61,587 bases of DNA from a virus. Location of the stretch: the IMG/VR virus record IMGVR_UViG_3300032288_002407, positions 1 through 61,587 of that record; one strand, written 5' to 3'. Positions 51,714 to 61,516 of this stretch are shown here, piece after piece. Position numbers and translations under genes: made by a program. Numbering within the stretch: the stretch's first letter is position 1; every line of letters starts with the position of its first letter. A model generated the notes under the pieces. That model was not told the origin of the DNA. It saw nothing but the letters and a program-made list of their open reading frames with translations, and did not search any database.

Positions 51714-52538
51714 ATGAAACCACATCAACTCTGTTCCGCATTCCCCGCCATGTCCGATGAGGACTTTTCGATTCTCTCTAAAGACATCGCTACGAATGGT
51801 CAACTTGAGCCTATCACGACCTTTGAGGGGGCTATCCTTGACGGCTGGCATCGTTATCAAGCGTGTGCTGAACTCAATATCACACCTAAGACCCAAGAGT
51901 TCAAAGGTGACGATCCTGCTGCCTTTGTGCTATCAAAGAACCTGCATCGCCGTCATCTGAATGCCAGCCAGCGTGCCGTTGCGGTTACGGCTTGCAGGGA
52001 GTGGATGCCGAGAGGTAGGCAAAATCAAATGGACACTAGTGTCCATTTAATCTCCAATGAAGATTTGGCAAAGGAGGCAAGCGTTGGGATTCAAACTATC
52101 AAGGACGCCAAAGTAGCAATCAAAGCAGGCCGCACGGATGAAGTGGTGGCTGGCAAGACTTCGGTGAAGAAGATTGCGGCTGAAGTTCGCGGTAAGCCCA
52201 CAGAAAAGCCTAAACCTGTTTTTGCGCCAGAACCTGAGCGTGAGAATGATAATGGGATTGACCTTACTTCCGAGTTTCAGGCTGTCTGCGACGAGAACCA
52301 AAAGCTCCAAGAACTCAATGAAAGCCTGATGAAGGACGACACAAAGAAGGAGATTGCCGTTTGGCGTGACAAGTTTGACGCTGCCTGTGGTCGTATCAAC
52401 CAACTCACAACGACCATCAACGAGATGAGGAAGCAGTTGGAGTATCAGACCAAGTTGTTCGCCAACATCCGCAAAGAACTGCGTGTCGAGAAGAACTCCG
52501 AAATCCTTTCAGCTATCAAGGAGGCCATGTCAAAATGA
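51714..52538 (+). CDS. ParB-like N-terminal domain protein
   Basis: A 274-residue protein from ATG 51714; the longer frame to 51621 runs through the structured region and has an implausible N terminus. Residues 13-85 follow the ParB/Srx pattern: NGQLEPITTFEGAILDGWHR (28-47) then FVLSKNLHRRHLNASQRAVA. A possible helix-turn-helix follows (LAKEASVGIQTIKDAKVAIK), and a C-terminal coiled coil. Such phage proteins bind nucleotide and DNA or act as nucleases. It lies next to the array and overlaps the helicase gene by ATGA. Confidence 0.75.
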   Translation: MKPHQLCSAFPAMSDEDFSILSKDIATNGQLEPITTFEGAILDGWHRYQACAELNITPKTQEFKGDDPAAFVLSKNLHRRHLNASQRAVAVTACREWMPRGRQNQMDTSVHLISNEDLAKEASVGIQTIKDAKVAIKAGRTDEVVAGKTSVKKIAAEVRGKPTEKPKPVFAPEPERENDNGIDLTSEFQAVCDENQKLQELNESLMKDDTKKEIAVWRDKFDAACGRINQLTTTINEMRKQLEYQTKLFANIRKELRVEKNSEILSAIKEAMSK

Positions 52539-54025
52539 GCATTCCAATCGAACTGCGCCCTTATCAAAATGAGAGCGTTGAGGGATTGCGAGCTAACATT
52601 CGTGACGGCATTAAGAACCAAGTTCTTTGCAGTCCAACAGGAAGTGGCAAAACAGTGATTGCTCTCTATTTGCTTGACGAGTGCCGCAACAAAAACAAAC
52701 GAGCCATCTTCGTTGTGGAGCGGCTTCCATTGGTGGAACAGACATCCGCCATGTTGGACAAGTTTGGCATCGACCACGGTGTTATTCAAGGCAATCACTG
52801 GAGAACGAGGCCGGGAGAAAAGATTCAAGTTGCCACTGCTCAGACGCTTGATCGTCGTGGCTGGCCTGATGCCGACCTTATCATCGTTGACGAATGCCAT
52901 GTAATGCACAAGGACACGCTCAAGAAGATCGTGAAGCGTGACTCAATCACCATCGGCTTGACGGCTACTCCGTTCACTCGCGGGATGGGTAGATTTTACG
53001 ACAAGGTGGTGAACGTGACGACCAGCAATAAACTTATGGACGAAGGTTTCTTGGTTCCAGCCAAGATTTTTGCCGCCAGCCAGCCTGATATGACTGGCGC
53101 AAAAGTTGTTGCTGGAGAGTGGACAGACGCAGAATGCTCATCTCGCGCCATGCCGATCATCGGTGATTGCGTAGCGGAGTATCTCAAGCATGGAAACGAT
53201 AAGAAGTTTATCGCCTTCGGTGTCGATGTTGAGCACTGCAAGGAAATGCAGAAGCAGTTTATGGCTGCTGGCGTGATTTGTGAGCTTCATACTTATCAAG
53301 ACGGAGACAAGATTCGTGAGGCGAACATGATCGAGTTTCGCAAGCCTAACTCCTACATTCGTGGATTGATTTCTGTGTCAGCTCTATCTCGCGGTCTAGA
53401 TGTTCCAGATGTCTCTTGTGTCATCATGTGCCGCCCATTGCGCAAGGCATTCTCTGAGTTCATTCAGGTAATTGGTCGAGGCTTACGCCCTTATCCAAAC
53501 AAAGATCATTGCATCATTCTTGACCATAGCGGCAACTACTCACGCTTTTTCGGTAAGATGCAGGACTTGTTTGAAGAAGGCGTCCACGAACTCGACACTG
53601 GCGAGAAGAATGACAAAGAGAAGAAAAAGAAGGAGGACAAGGAGAAGGAACCAGTTAAATGCCCCAAGTGTCACCATGTTCACACGCCGATGCCAGCATG
53701 TCCTGTGTGCGGGAATGTCTATCCCAAGAAGGAAACAGTCACACATGAGGCTGGAGAACTGCATGAGGTTGGTTCTATAAAGCGCATGTCCAGCGATGAA
53801 AAACGAACACTCTACGGGGAACTCAAGTGGATTGCCAGTAGCCGTAATTGGAGCAAAGGAGCATTAGCTCACAAGTTCCGTGAGATTGCTGGCGTGTGGC
53901 CCAACAATTACGAGGATGCTCCCATGCTCATAGCGACGCAAAAAACCATCAACAAAGTCCAGCAACTCCACATTGCTTGGATGAAATCAGAAAAATATAG
54001 ACAATGGAAAGCAGCCAGAAAATGA
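52535..54025 (+). CDS. superfamily 2 DNA helicase with zinc ribbon
   Basis: A 496-residue protein with helicase motifs SPTGSGKT (33-40), IVDECH (117-122), LTATPF (142-147), and a C-terminal helicase half ending in QVIGRGLRPYP. A zinc ribbon (CPKCHHVHTPMPACPVCG) follows at about 375-393. It probably unwinds DNA during phage replication. ATGA overlaps join it to the ParB-like and primase genes. Confidence 0.9.
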   Translation: MSIPIELRPYQNESVEGLRANIRDGIKNQVLCSPTGSGKTVIALYLLDECRNKNKRAIFVVERLPLVEQTSAMLDKFGIDHGVIQGNHWRTRPGEKIQVATAQTLDRRGWPDADLIIVDECHVMHKDTLKKIVKRDSITIGLTATPFTRGMGRFYDKVVNVTTSNKLMDEGFLVPAKIFAASQPDMTGAKVVAGEWTDAECSSRAMPIIGDCVAEYLKHGNDKKFIAFGVDVEHCKEMQKQFMAAGVICELHTYQDGDKIREANMIEFRKPNSYIRGLISVSALSRGLDVPDVSCVIMCRPLRKAFSEFIQVIGRGLRPYPNKDHCIILDHSGNYSRFFGKMQDLFEEGVHELDTGEKNDKEKKKKEDKEKEPVKCPKCHHVHTPMPACPVCGNVYPKKETVTHEAGELHEVGSIKRMSSDEKRTLYGELKWIASSRNWSKGALAHKFREIAGVWPNNYEDAPMLIATQKTINKVQQLHIAWMKSEKYRQWKAARK

Positions 54026-55005
54026 ACTTCAGAGACTTCCTTCTCTCTCTTGGAATCAATCCTCCGCAGACTTTTACACCCGGACAATGGCAACGGTGCT
54101 CAACTACGACACATCCACGCAAAAAGAACGCCAGCATCAAGCTCGTTGAGACAGGTGACATTGGATTTGCTCAAGACTTTGCTAATATGGCAGAACCCTG
54201 CATTTGGCGGCAGGAAGGAGCGACTAATGTAAAACCATTGGATCAGGCTGAGATACGCTCCAGAATTGCCGCAAAGAAGCGAGAACTCATTGAATGCACC
54301 AAAGCCGCAAGGGAGTTTTACGCGCACAAATGCACGCCACTGCTGCACGGGCATCCTTATCTCGACAAAAAAGGATTGGATATGTCTGGTTGTTATGGAC
54401 TCAAACAAGATGAACGAGGTAATCTAGTCGTTCCTATGAGTCTCAATGGCTCGCTGATTTCTTTGCAGCGGATTACGCCAGAAGGGACAAAGTTGTTTTG
54501 GTCAGGAGCAACGACCAACGGCACTTCTTATGTTATTAAGCGCAAAAAAGCTACGATCACGCTAGTCTGCGAAGGCTTGGCTACTGGACTTACACTCTGG
54601 AATGCTATTCCTAACGCACAAGTGATTGTTGCTTTCAATGCAGGTAATCTTGCAAGGGCAGTCGTTCACCATGACATCAGCGGCCTGTGCGTTGTCTGCG
54701 CTGACAACGACCATGAAACCCAGCAGCGCATTGGTAAGAATCCCGGTGTAGATGCAGCCACTCTTGCTGCGGATGCCATCGGCTGCGACATTGCCGTTCC
54801 TGAATGCGTGAATGGCACTGACTTCGACGACTGGAGGCAGGAACTACTAGCGAGCGAGCGACAGCAGAACTTGTTCCGAAAGTGGAAACTCACTGACAAC
54901 CAGATGCGCTCTAATGCTTTTGCCACGATCAAAGCCTGCATTTCTACACGACTAAAATTCATAAAAACCAAACATCCGGTTTATGACTCTCTTATTGCTG
55001 CCTAA
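54022..55005 (+). CDS. Toprim-domain DNA primase
   Basis: A 327-residue protein from ATG 54022, chosen for the ATGA overlap with the helicase stop. The Toprim domain shows LVCEGLATGLTL (E184) and VVCADNDHE (D228, D230). The N-terminal region has a few Cys/His but no clear zinc finger of the T7 type. It would prime lagging-strand synthesis with the adjacent helicase, although no helicase domain is fused. Confidence 0.82.
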   Translation: MNFRDFLLSLGINPPQTFTPGQWQRCSTTTHPRKKNASIKLVETGDIGFAQDFANMAEPCIWRQEGATNVKPLDQAEIRSRIAAKKRELIECTKAAREFYAHKCTPLLHGHPYLDKKGLDMSGCYGLKQDERGNLVVPMSLNGSLISLQRITPEGTKLFWSGATTNGTSYVIKRKKATITLVCEGLATGLTLWNAIPNAQVIVAFNAGNLARAVVHHDISGLCVVCADNDHETQQRIGKNPGVDAATLAADAIGCDIAVPECVNGTDFDDWRQELLASERQQNLFRKWKLTDNQMRSNAFATIKACISTRLKFIKTKHPVYDSLIAA

Positions 55006-55223
55006 TGCGCTCCGGCGATAGGGGGATGGTAAGGGGGATTTTCAGAAAAATCCAATACTCTCTCAATATAGTGGATCAGCAATCTATAACGAATCGGCAT
55101 AAGCCACTTACCGCATCCATGCACGATGTTGAGATAATTGTAGAAAAGCAACGTGCTACTGGATGGACAAACGCTATCAAGTTGAAGTATCACCCAGCCA
55201 AACGCACGTTTAGCAAAATGTAA
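55005..55223 (+). CDS. small basic protein, unknown
   Basis: A 72-residue protein whose ATG overlaps the primase stop (TAATG). Basic (NAIKLKYHPAKRTFSKM). An alternative start lies at 55026. Function is unknown. Confidence 0.5.
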   Translation: MRSGDRGMVRGIFRKIQYSLNIVDQQSITNRHKPLTASMHDVEIIVEKQRATGWTNAIKLKYHPAKRTFSKM

Positions 55224-55263
55224 CCTCTTGCAAAACTCACCTTGACGCATAACCTTCTGTCAA

Positions 55264-57147
55264 ATGGCAGTTGCCGCAAAACCAGTCAAAGATAATCGCG
55301 CCATCAAATATGGGCGTGTTTGGCCCAACAAACCTTGGGGTCCAAAGGGCAAGATTATCCCTTGTCCTGAGTGGTATATGGAGCTTTGCATTTTGCGTGG
55401 CTATGACCGAATGAAAGCCATTCCGGGCAACAAGTTGGTGAGTTGGCCGCAGCATTTTGTGAACTTCACCAAAATCGTGTTTGGTGATCCAAGGGGGATT
55501 TTCTATTTTGAGTGGAATCCAAATTCGATGCGGATTCTAGGCAACTTTTACAAACACAACATACTCGCAATAGCAGGACACAAATCGAGTTCTAAAACGG
55601 AAACACTAGCCCTTATAGGTGCAATGTGGTTTTTCCTATTCCCAAAAGATACTAAGGTCATAGTAACTTCCACTACGGTAGCAGCAGCCAAAGACAAGGT
55701 ATGGGGAAAGATCAAACTCATCTGGATTCATCTGGAGAAGTATTTCGGTTCCAACTTTATGCCGGGAAAGCTAGTGGATTCGCAGAACCGTATTCGGTTT
55801 GAGCATGATGGAGTCAAAAGTGAAACGAGAGGCATCGTCCTTCTGGCATCCGAAAGTTCCTCCGAGAAAGAGTCTGCTGACAAGCTGCAAGGCACGAAGG
55901 CCGAACGAATGATTGTGATGGGTGATGAGTTCGCCACACTCAAGCATTCGCTTCTCAACACGGTGCTGAACAACCTTACGGCTAACAAGCAGTGCAAGTT
56001 GGCAGGGGCATTCAACCCAAACTCGTTCTATGATCCGGGTGGCATCATCTCACGTCCCAAAGGAGGATGGGCGACCATCACTGAGGACGATGACGAATGG
56101 GAAACCGAGATTGAGCCTTTTGGCCTCAAGGGGTATTGCATTCGATTTGACGGTGAGAAATCGCCAAACGTGGTTCTTGGTGAGGAACGCTGGAAGGGCT
56201 TGCTAACGCTGGAAAAGCTCCAGCAAATCGGTCCCATAGGCACCAAAACCAAGGGCTACTACGAGCAGATTCGCGGTTTTTGGAGTCCTGCTGGTGATCT
56301 GGATTCCATCTACACCGAGACGGAAATTGTGAAGTATGGGGCTGATCGTCCTTGCGCCACATGGGTTGAGCCTCCTGTCATTGTTGCTGCGCTTGACCCC
56401 GGATTCGTGCATGGAGGTGACCGTGCTGCTTTGGCTATTGGAAAATCAGGCATCGCTGTCAATGTGGACACTCAGACGAAACAGAAAGTGTTTGAGCTTA
56501 CCCACCTGTATGTGCTGGATGAAGACATCACGAACAAGAGTATTTCCAAAGTTGAATGGGTGGTCCAACTTACCAAAGAAAAGCTGCGAGAGCATAAAGT
56601 GGATGTGCGGAACTTTGCCATTGACGCAACGGGTGGTGGTGAACCGTTTGGAGCGTTGATTGCACGCGAAATTGGCCTTGGCTTCATCAACATCAAGTTC
56701 TCTGGCAGAGGCTCGGATATGCCAGTTTCTCGAAACGATAATCGCAAAGGGTGTGACCGATTCTTCAACATGGCTTCTGAGCTTTGGTATGTAGGCCGAG
56801 AACTTGTCCGCACAGGGCAGCTCAAAGGGCTTAAACCAGACGTGGTGGCCGAATTGGTTTCACGAACGTATCAGGAAAAAGCTGGCGTGGTTCAAATCGA
56901 GTCGAAGAAAGACATGCGATTGCGAACCAAGAAATCTCCGGACTTGGCGGACGCAGCCCTTATGTGCCTACACGTTGCGCGTGTTCGACACAACCTTTCA
57001 TCAAACGAGAAAGCCGCAGTCGTGCTTCGACAGCGCCCCGGCAACAGCGAATTTAGCTTGAGCTTCTTGACTCAGAAACCTACTCAATCCACTTTACCTC
57101 AAAGCCGACTCATCACATTTGGTGGTGGGTGGGCGAATCAGATATGA
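55264..57147 (+). CDS. terminase large subunit
   Basis: A 627-residue protein. The ATPase has a Walker A-like GHKSSSKT (105-112), which lacks the usual Gly before Lys, and Walker B MIVMGDEF (216-223). The nuclease half has AALDPGFVHGGD, DATGGGE and DLADAAL, the acidic residues expected of the RNase-H-like domain. It would package DNA through the portal. It lies at the end of the replication block, far from head genes. It overlaps the glycosyltransferase gene by ATGA. Confidence 0.9.
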   Translation: MAVAAKPVKDNRAIKYGRVWPNKPWGPKGKIIPCPEWYMELCILRGYDRMKAIPGNKLVSWPQHFVNFTKIVFGDPRGIFYFEWNPNSMRILGNFYKHNILAIAGHKSSSKTETLALIGAMWFFLFPKDTKVIVTSTTVAAAKDKVWGKIKLIWIHLEKYFGSNFMPGKLVDSQNRIRFEHDGVKSETRGIVLLASESSSEKESADKLQGTKAERMIVMGDEFATLKHSLLNTVLNNLTANKQCKLAGAFNPNSFYDPGGIISRPKGGWATITEDDDEWETEIEPFGLKGYCIRFDGEKSPNVVLGEERWKGLLTLEKLQQIGPIGTKTKGYYEQIRGFWSPAGDLDSIYTETEIVKYGADRPCATWVEPPVIVAALDPGFVHGGDRAALAIGKSGIAVNVDTQTKQKVFELTHLYVLDEDITNKSISKVEWVVQLTKEKLREHKVDVRNFAIDATGGGEPFGALIAREIGLGFINIKFSGRGSDMPVSRNDNRKGCDRFFNMASELWYVGRELVRTGQLKGLKPDVVAELVSRTYQEKAGVVQIESKKDMRLRTKKSPDLADAALMCLHVARVRHNLSSNEKAAVVLRQRPGNSEFSLSFLTQKPTQSTLPQSRLITFGGGWANQI

Positions 57148-59531
57148 AAATCAGTCTTTTGCACGCCACTCGTCGTCCTGAAGTTGCCAAAAAATGCCAG
57201 CAGCTATGGCTTGGACGTGCGGACAACTCAGCCAACATTGAAATAATCACCTGCGTTGACCATGATGACGAAGCTGGCAAGGCTGCGTTTCCTGATGCGG
57301 TAATCTCCAATGAGAACACCGTTGTAGCGGCATGGAACAAAGCTGCTGAAGAAGCGACTGGTGATGTGCTGGTTGCTTTAGATGATGATTGGCAACCCGC
57401 TCATGCTTGGGATCAGATCATTGAGTCCTACATGAGCAATGGGGCAGACATCCTGCACGTTGGCGACAAGCATCGAAAAGATGAACTGATTTGCCATCCC
57501 ATCATGTCTAAGCGTTTCTATGAAGCAATGGGCTATCTGTGGCACCCGTCCTTCAAGTCGGTCTATTGCGACAACTGGTTCACTGAAGTTGCAAAACGAT
57601 GGGGCTATGTAGATGCCACAAAAGGAGGTAAGGTTGACCTTGGTTTTCTCCATGCTAATCCCTCGCAAGGTTATGGCGAAGAAGATGATGTGGCTCGCAA
57701 GTCGAACTCCAAGGAACGCTATGAGCATGGGGCTACGACTTTGGGACGCTTGCAAAGCCAGACCATTTTGGCTTTTACCTGCGCTGATCGTCCGCAGTAT
57801 CTCAAACCTACGCTGGATAGCTGGCTTAAAACCAACTTGTCGCTTTTGTCATCGGTTCACTTCTTTATTGAGCCTACGGACAAGAGGCATGAATGCGTGG
57901 CTGTCATTGACGAGTTTGCGGCTAAGTCGCCGGTTCCTGTCATCAAGCATTTCAACAAAGAAAAGCTAGGTGTTCTACGCAATCCTTGGCACTTGTTTGA
58001 CCACTGCTTCCGCATCGAGGGCGCAATCTTTACCATTCTTGGCGAGGACGACTTTCTTGTTTCGCCAGACATCCTCGACTTTCTTTGGGGAACAAGCCGT
58101 TGGAACCTGCATGGCGACGAGAAAACAATGGCGATCTGCGCTAAGTGGGTAGGCGATAAGGCCGACAAGAATCCCGCGACATGGCATCGAGTCACCGAGT
58201 TCACTGGCAACATCTGGGGAACATGGCCCCATGTGTGGAACAAATATCTCAAAGACACTTGGGACTTTGACTATTCAAGTGGGAAAGAGGACGAATCTCC
58301 CGCAGGCTGGGACTGGAATCTCCAGCTTCGGGTTATGCCAAAGAACGACCTGCATTGCATCGTTCCAACAGCCTCAAGGTCTAAGCACATTGGCATTGAA
58401 GGAATCCATTGCACCGAGGAAGTCTTTGAGGATACCGTGGCGTGGAACTTTGTGGAACATAAGTATGATGGCAATTACCTGTCCGTTGAGGATGCAGTAA
58501 AACCAATCAAAGTGAACATTGATTTGCCCTCCGTGGTGGTATCCAGCAGCGGCGATTTAGGTGACTGCGTTGTGTCTTTAGCACCCCTTGTTTATCGAGG
58601 CAATCCTACCATTTACCATCTTTGGGACGATGGTATGACCAAAGGCATTGTAGCCCGTGAGAAGTTCATCCGCCCCTTCCTTGAAAGCCAGCCTATCATC
58701 AAGGCTGTCCGCATCGGAAGGCCAAACGAATGTGATTGGCGTTCAGAGGATTTCCGCCACCGTAGTTTGCATGACGGATTCTCCAACTTGGCCGAAGTCC
58801 ATGCCCGACACGCCAAATTGGTTGGATTCTTAGCAGACGTTCCGAGGTTTGATCGTCCTTGGCTGACGCTTTTTGACGTAAAATCCCACGGCAGAATCGT
58901 GGTCAATCGCAGCCCTCGTTACCACAATGACAAGTTCCCTTGGGCCAAGATCGTCAAGCACTACGGCAAACGCCTTGTTTTTGTGGGTCTGGATGAAGAA
59001 TACGAGGCATTCAGCCACTTTGGGGAGATTGAGCGTGTCAGGGTCAAAGACATGCTGGAATTGGCCCATCTGATTGCTGGCAGCAGCTTGTTCATTGGTA
59101 ACCAGTCTGTGTCCATGACGATTGCGGAAGGGCTGAAACACCCTCGAATCCAAGAGGCTTGCCTATGGTTGCCAGACTGCATTTACCCCGGTGTGAACGG
59201 TCAATACATCGGCACAGGGGCAGTTAATCTGCCCTCCATTGACGGTTCTGGTGAAGCCTGTATCAAGGCAGAAATAGTCATGCCAGAAGGCTTGGAGACA
59301 CCTCCCGGTGGCTGGCAGTATCACGGTTTGCCCAAAAACTTGATGCACCCCAATGCAGCTATTTCGATGATTCGGCAGCAAAAACCCGAACTAAGCAATG
59401 CCGAGGCCAAGCAGTTACTCATGGAGTTCAACGCTGAACGGGTTCCTGAGTTCTTTGATAAAAGTCATCTTGACAGTTCCTACGCTAAGTTTAGGCTTGC
59501 TATGCTCAACGCTGGGCATCCCACTACATGA
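57144..59531 (+). CDS. three-domain glycosyltransferase
   Basis: A 795-residue protein from ATG 57144 (ATGA overlap with the terminase). Domain 1 (about 1-195) is GT-A-like with VALDDDWQPA. Domain 2 (about 205-440) begins TILAFTCADRPQYLKPTLDS and has LGEDDFLVS, a second GT-A. Domain 3 (about 460-740) begins VVSSSGDLGDCVVSLAPL and contains LIAGSSLFIGNQSVSMTIAE, like GT9-type GT-B enzymes. A helical tail follows. It may glycosylate phage DNA, virion proteins or host glycans; the target is unknown. Confidence 0.75.
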   Translation: MKISLLHATRRPEVAKKCQQLWLGRADNSANIEIITCVDHDDEAGKAAFPDAVISNENTVVAAWNKAAEEATGDVLVALDDDWQPAHAWDQIIESYMSNGADILHVGDKHRKDELICHPIMSKRFYEAMGYLWHPSFKSVYCDNWFTEVAKRWGYVDATKGGKVDLGFLHANPSQGYGEEDDVARKSNSKERYEHGATTLGRLQSQTILAFTCADRPQYLKPTLDSWLKTNLSLLSSVHFFIEPTDKRHECVAVIDEFAAKSPVPVIKHFNKEKLGVLRNPWHLFDHCFRIEGAIFTILGEDDFLVSPDILDFLWGTSRWNLHGDEKTMAICAKWVGDKADKNPATWHRVTEFTGNIWGTWPHVWNKYLKDTWDFDYSSGKEDESPAGWDWNLQLRVMPKNDLHCIVPTASRSKHIGIEGIHCTEEVFEDTVAWNFVEHKYDGNYLSVEDAVKPIKVNIDLPSVVVSSSGDLGDCVVSLAPLVYRGNPTIYHLWDDGMTKGIVAREKFIRPFLESQPIIKAVRIGRPNECDWRSEDFRHRSLHDGFSNLAEVHARHAKLVGFLADVPRFDRPWLTLFDVKSHGRIVVNRSPRYHNDKFPWAKIVKHYGKRLVFVGLDEEYEAFSHFGEIERVRVKDMLELAHLIAGSSLFIGNQSVSMTIAEGLKHPRIQEACLWLPDCIYPGVNGQYIGTGAVNLPSIDGSGEACIKAEIVMPEGLETPPGGWQYHGLPKNLMHPNAAISMIRQQKPELSNAEAKQLLMEFNAERVPEFFDKSHLDSSYAKFRLAMLNAGHPTT

Positions 59532-60559
59532 ACATTGTTTTACCTGTTACCATCCACGATTCTGAACGCTTCAAGCTCCGCAACGATCTACTCATCCAGT
59601 TTGGCGGACTCCTTGACCACACGGCCACCATTATTTACGCTCCAAACGTAAAAAAGGTCGCCCAAGAGGAATACGACCGTTTGCTAAACACCTTTGGCAA
59701 GGTGGACATTGCTCAAGTTACCACAGATTTGACTGACCCTAACTCCGTGGTGAACCAGAACATTTGCTTCTACCATGCGGTGATGAATCTGGCTCGGCTA
59801 AAGAATGAGCAGCCTTGGATTTACCTTGAGGCTGATGCTGCCCCGACTTGCAAAGATTGGGCGAATCGGCTGCAAAATGCTTACCGTGCTTCTGGCTCAA
59901 CTTACTTTGGCAACATCGTCCAGTTGCCTATGATTATCAATGGTCAGCTTGAGCTTGAGACGGGCGAAGAAATGATGATGGGAGTCGGTGTTTATCCGCC
60001 TAACATGACCGATCTGGACAATGGCATCCGCTCCTTGGTGATTGACCTTGGTAAGCAGGTTGGCAATCCAGCATTGCCGTTTGACGTGTATCTCCGTGGG
60101 GAACAGCGCATGGCAGGATGGGCAAATACAGACCTTATTGCCGACCAGTGGAATACCCACAAATACCGCGCTGTTGACGGTGGTTTTGAATGCGAGGCTG
60201 TCCCGATTGAGCGTCAAGTCCGCAATCGCGGAGGCTTCGTGTCCTCCAAAGCCCTCATCATCCACGGTTGCAAGGATAAGAGCCTTTATCAGCTTCTCAA
60301 AGGCGGCAACGCATCTGACACGAAAACCGCGCCAGAACGTGTCAAAACGCCTGAAAAGACCCAAGAAAAGGTTACTAGCGATTTGACCGAAGAAGAACTA
60401 GAGATTCAAGCCCAAGTTGAAGCTCGCTTGAATGCTGGCTCGCTTCGGCTGAACGTCTTTGCTGACGAACTTGGCAAACCCAAGGATGAAGTCACCGCCA
60501 TCCTTTCCAAGATCGGATTCACTGTCCAAAAGCCTAGCGGATGGGTCAAGAAAGCCTGA
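59528..60559 (+). CDS. glycosyltransferase-like protein with C-terminal helical domain
   Basis: A 343-residue protein overlapping the large glycosyltransferase by ATGA. Residues 1-250 look like a nucleotide-sugar-binding fold, with WIYLEADAAPTCKDW as the likely metal site. The last ~60 residues are a helical domain (EIQAQVEARLNAGSLRLNVF) possibly of winged-helix type. It probably works with the preceding enzyme. Confidence 0.6.
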   Translation: MNIVLPVTIHDSERFKLRNDLLIQFGGLLDHTATIIYAPNVKKVAQEEYDRLLNTFGKVDIAQVTTDLTDPNSVVNQNICFYHAVMNLARLKNEQPWIYLEADAAPTCKDWANRLQNAYRASGSTYFGNIVQLPMIINGQLELETGEEMMMGVGVYPPNMTDLDNGIRSLVIDLGKQVGNPALPFDVYLRGEQRMAGWANTDLIADQWNTHKYRAVDGGFECEAVPIERQVRNRGGFVSSKALIIHGCKDKSLYQLLKGGNASDTKTAPERVKTPEKTQEKVTSDLTEEELEIQAQVEARLNAGSLRLNVFADELGKPKDEVTAILSKIGFTVQKPSGWVKKA

Positions 60560-60561
60560 TT

Positions 60562-60933
60562 ATGAAACTTTACACTTTTGCTAGGACTAGAAATGAATGC
60601 GGAGGTCACGGCGTTTACCGTGACGAACAGCATATCGAACGCTTCGGCCCTCATTTCCCGCCCGTTTTCCTCTCCGTTGAGTCTGCGAAGGCTTGGCAGG
60701 AAAAGATCACAAACCCACTCACCAACGAGGATTTGCTGGCCCAATTCCATTGGGCTGAATGCCAGATTGTCGAGCTTGAGCTTGTGCGAGGCACGTTCAT
60801 TACCGAGGTGGAAAAAGCGGCCATTGCTTTTGTCAACGCCTTTACTGCTGAAAAAGAAGATGCCGCCGAAGTCGAAAAGACTGTCCACGCACTGATTGAA
60901 AAGATTAAATCGGCCAATCTTTCATTTCTATGA
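60562..60933 (+). CDS. small protein, unknown
   Basis: A 123-residue protein from ATG 60562 (ttATGAAACTT), just after the preceding TGA. N-terminal beta-like part, C-terminal charged helix. ATGA overlap with the next gene. Function is unknown. Confidence 0.6.
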   Translation: MKLYTFARTRNECGGHGVYRDEQHIERFGPHFPPVFLSVESAKAWQEKITNPLTNEDLLAQFHWAECQIVELELVRGTFITEVEKAAIAFVNAFTAEKEDAAEVEKTVHALIEKIKSANLSFL

Positions 60934-61265
60934 AAGCATTGAAATACCTTCAAAAAAAAGAATGGAGCATGGGGAACGGGCAATGCCCAGAATGTTTTGG
61001 TATGCCTAAAAAATGGTTAGGTCATCCATGTTGCATGGATACTGACCAAATTGGTCACAAACCTGATTGTGAAATAGGACTCGCAATTCGAGAGCTTGGC
61101 AGAGATACTTTGTTTCTACGCGAAGTTCATCCCAAAATAGAGCTGGAGTATTTCATTGACTCCGATGGTCAAGAAAAGACTCGGCCAAAGACTAAGGATG
61201 GATGTCCGATTTTGAAGGAAAAGAACGCCCAAGGTGAGGCACAGCCTCCCGCAACAACACTATGA
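60930..61265 (+). CDS. small Cys/His protein
   Basis: A 111-residue protein with CPECFGMPKKWLGHPCCMDT and HKPDCEI: the N-terminal half resembles a zinc-binding knuckle found in small phage proteins. The C-terminal half has no motif. Coupled by ATGA to both neighbours. Confidence 0.6.
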   Translation: MKALKYLQKKEWSMGNGQCPECFGMPKKWLGHPCCMDTDQIGHKPDCEIGLAIRELGRDTLFLREVHPKIELEYFIDSDGQEKTRPKTKDGCPILKEKNAQGEAQPPATTL

Positions 61266-61513
61266 ATACACCAAAAATTGAAACGGGAGGCTGTTGTCCT
61301 CCATCGTCTTGTTCGGCATTCTTGTGGGATGCCCAAGTGCGACAAGACGGCAAGTGGGTGTCGATCTATGGCCCGTTTGAGGACATTGAAGACGCCGAGG
61401 ACGTAGTAGATGAAGGGATCAAACGCGCCACGACATCAACCGCTTTCCGCATTATTCCTTTGCCGAACGACCCACATCAGGCGACGGCGAGCAATGGACG
61501 CCCGCAGACATGA
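61262..61513 (+). CDS. small protein, unknown
   Basis: An 83-residue protein with CCPPSSC near the N terminus and an acidic middle (EDIEDAEDVVDEGIK). Starts by ATGA overlap. Function is unknown. Confidence 0.55.
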   Translation: MNTPKIETGGCCPPSSCSAFLWDAQVRQDGKWVSIYGPFEDIEDAEDVVDEGIKRATTSTAFRIIPLPNDPHQATASNGRPQT

Positions 61514-61516
61514 CAG

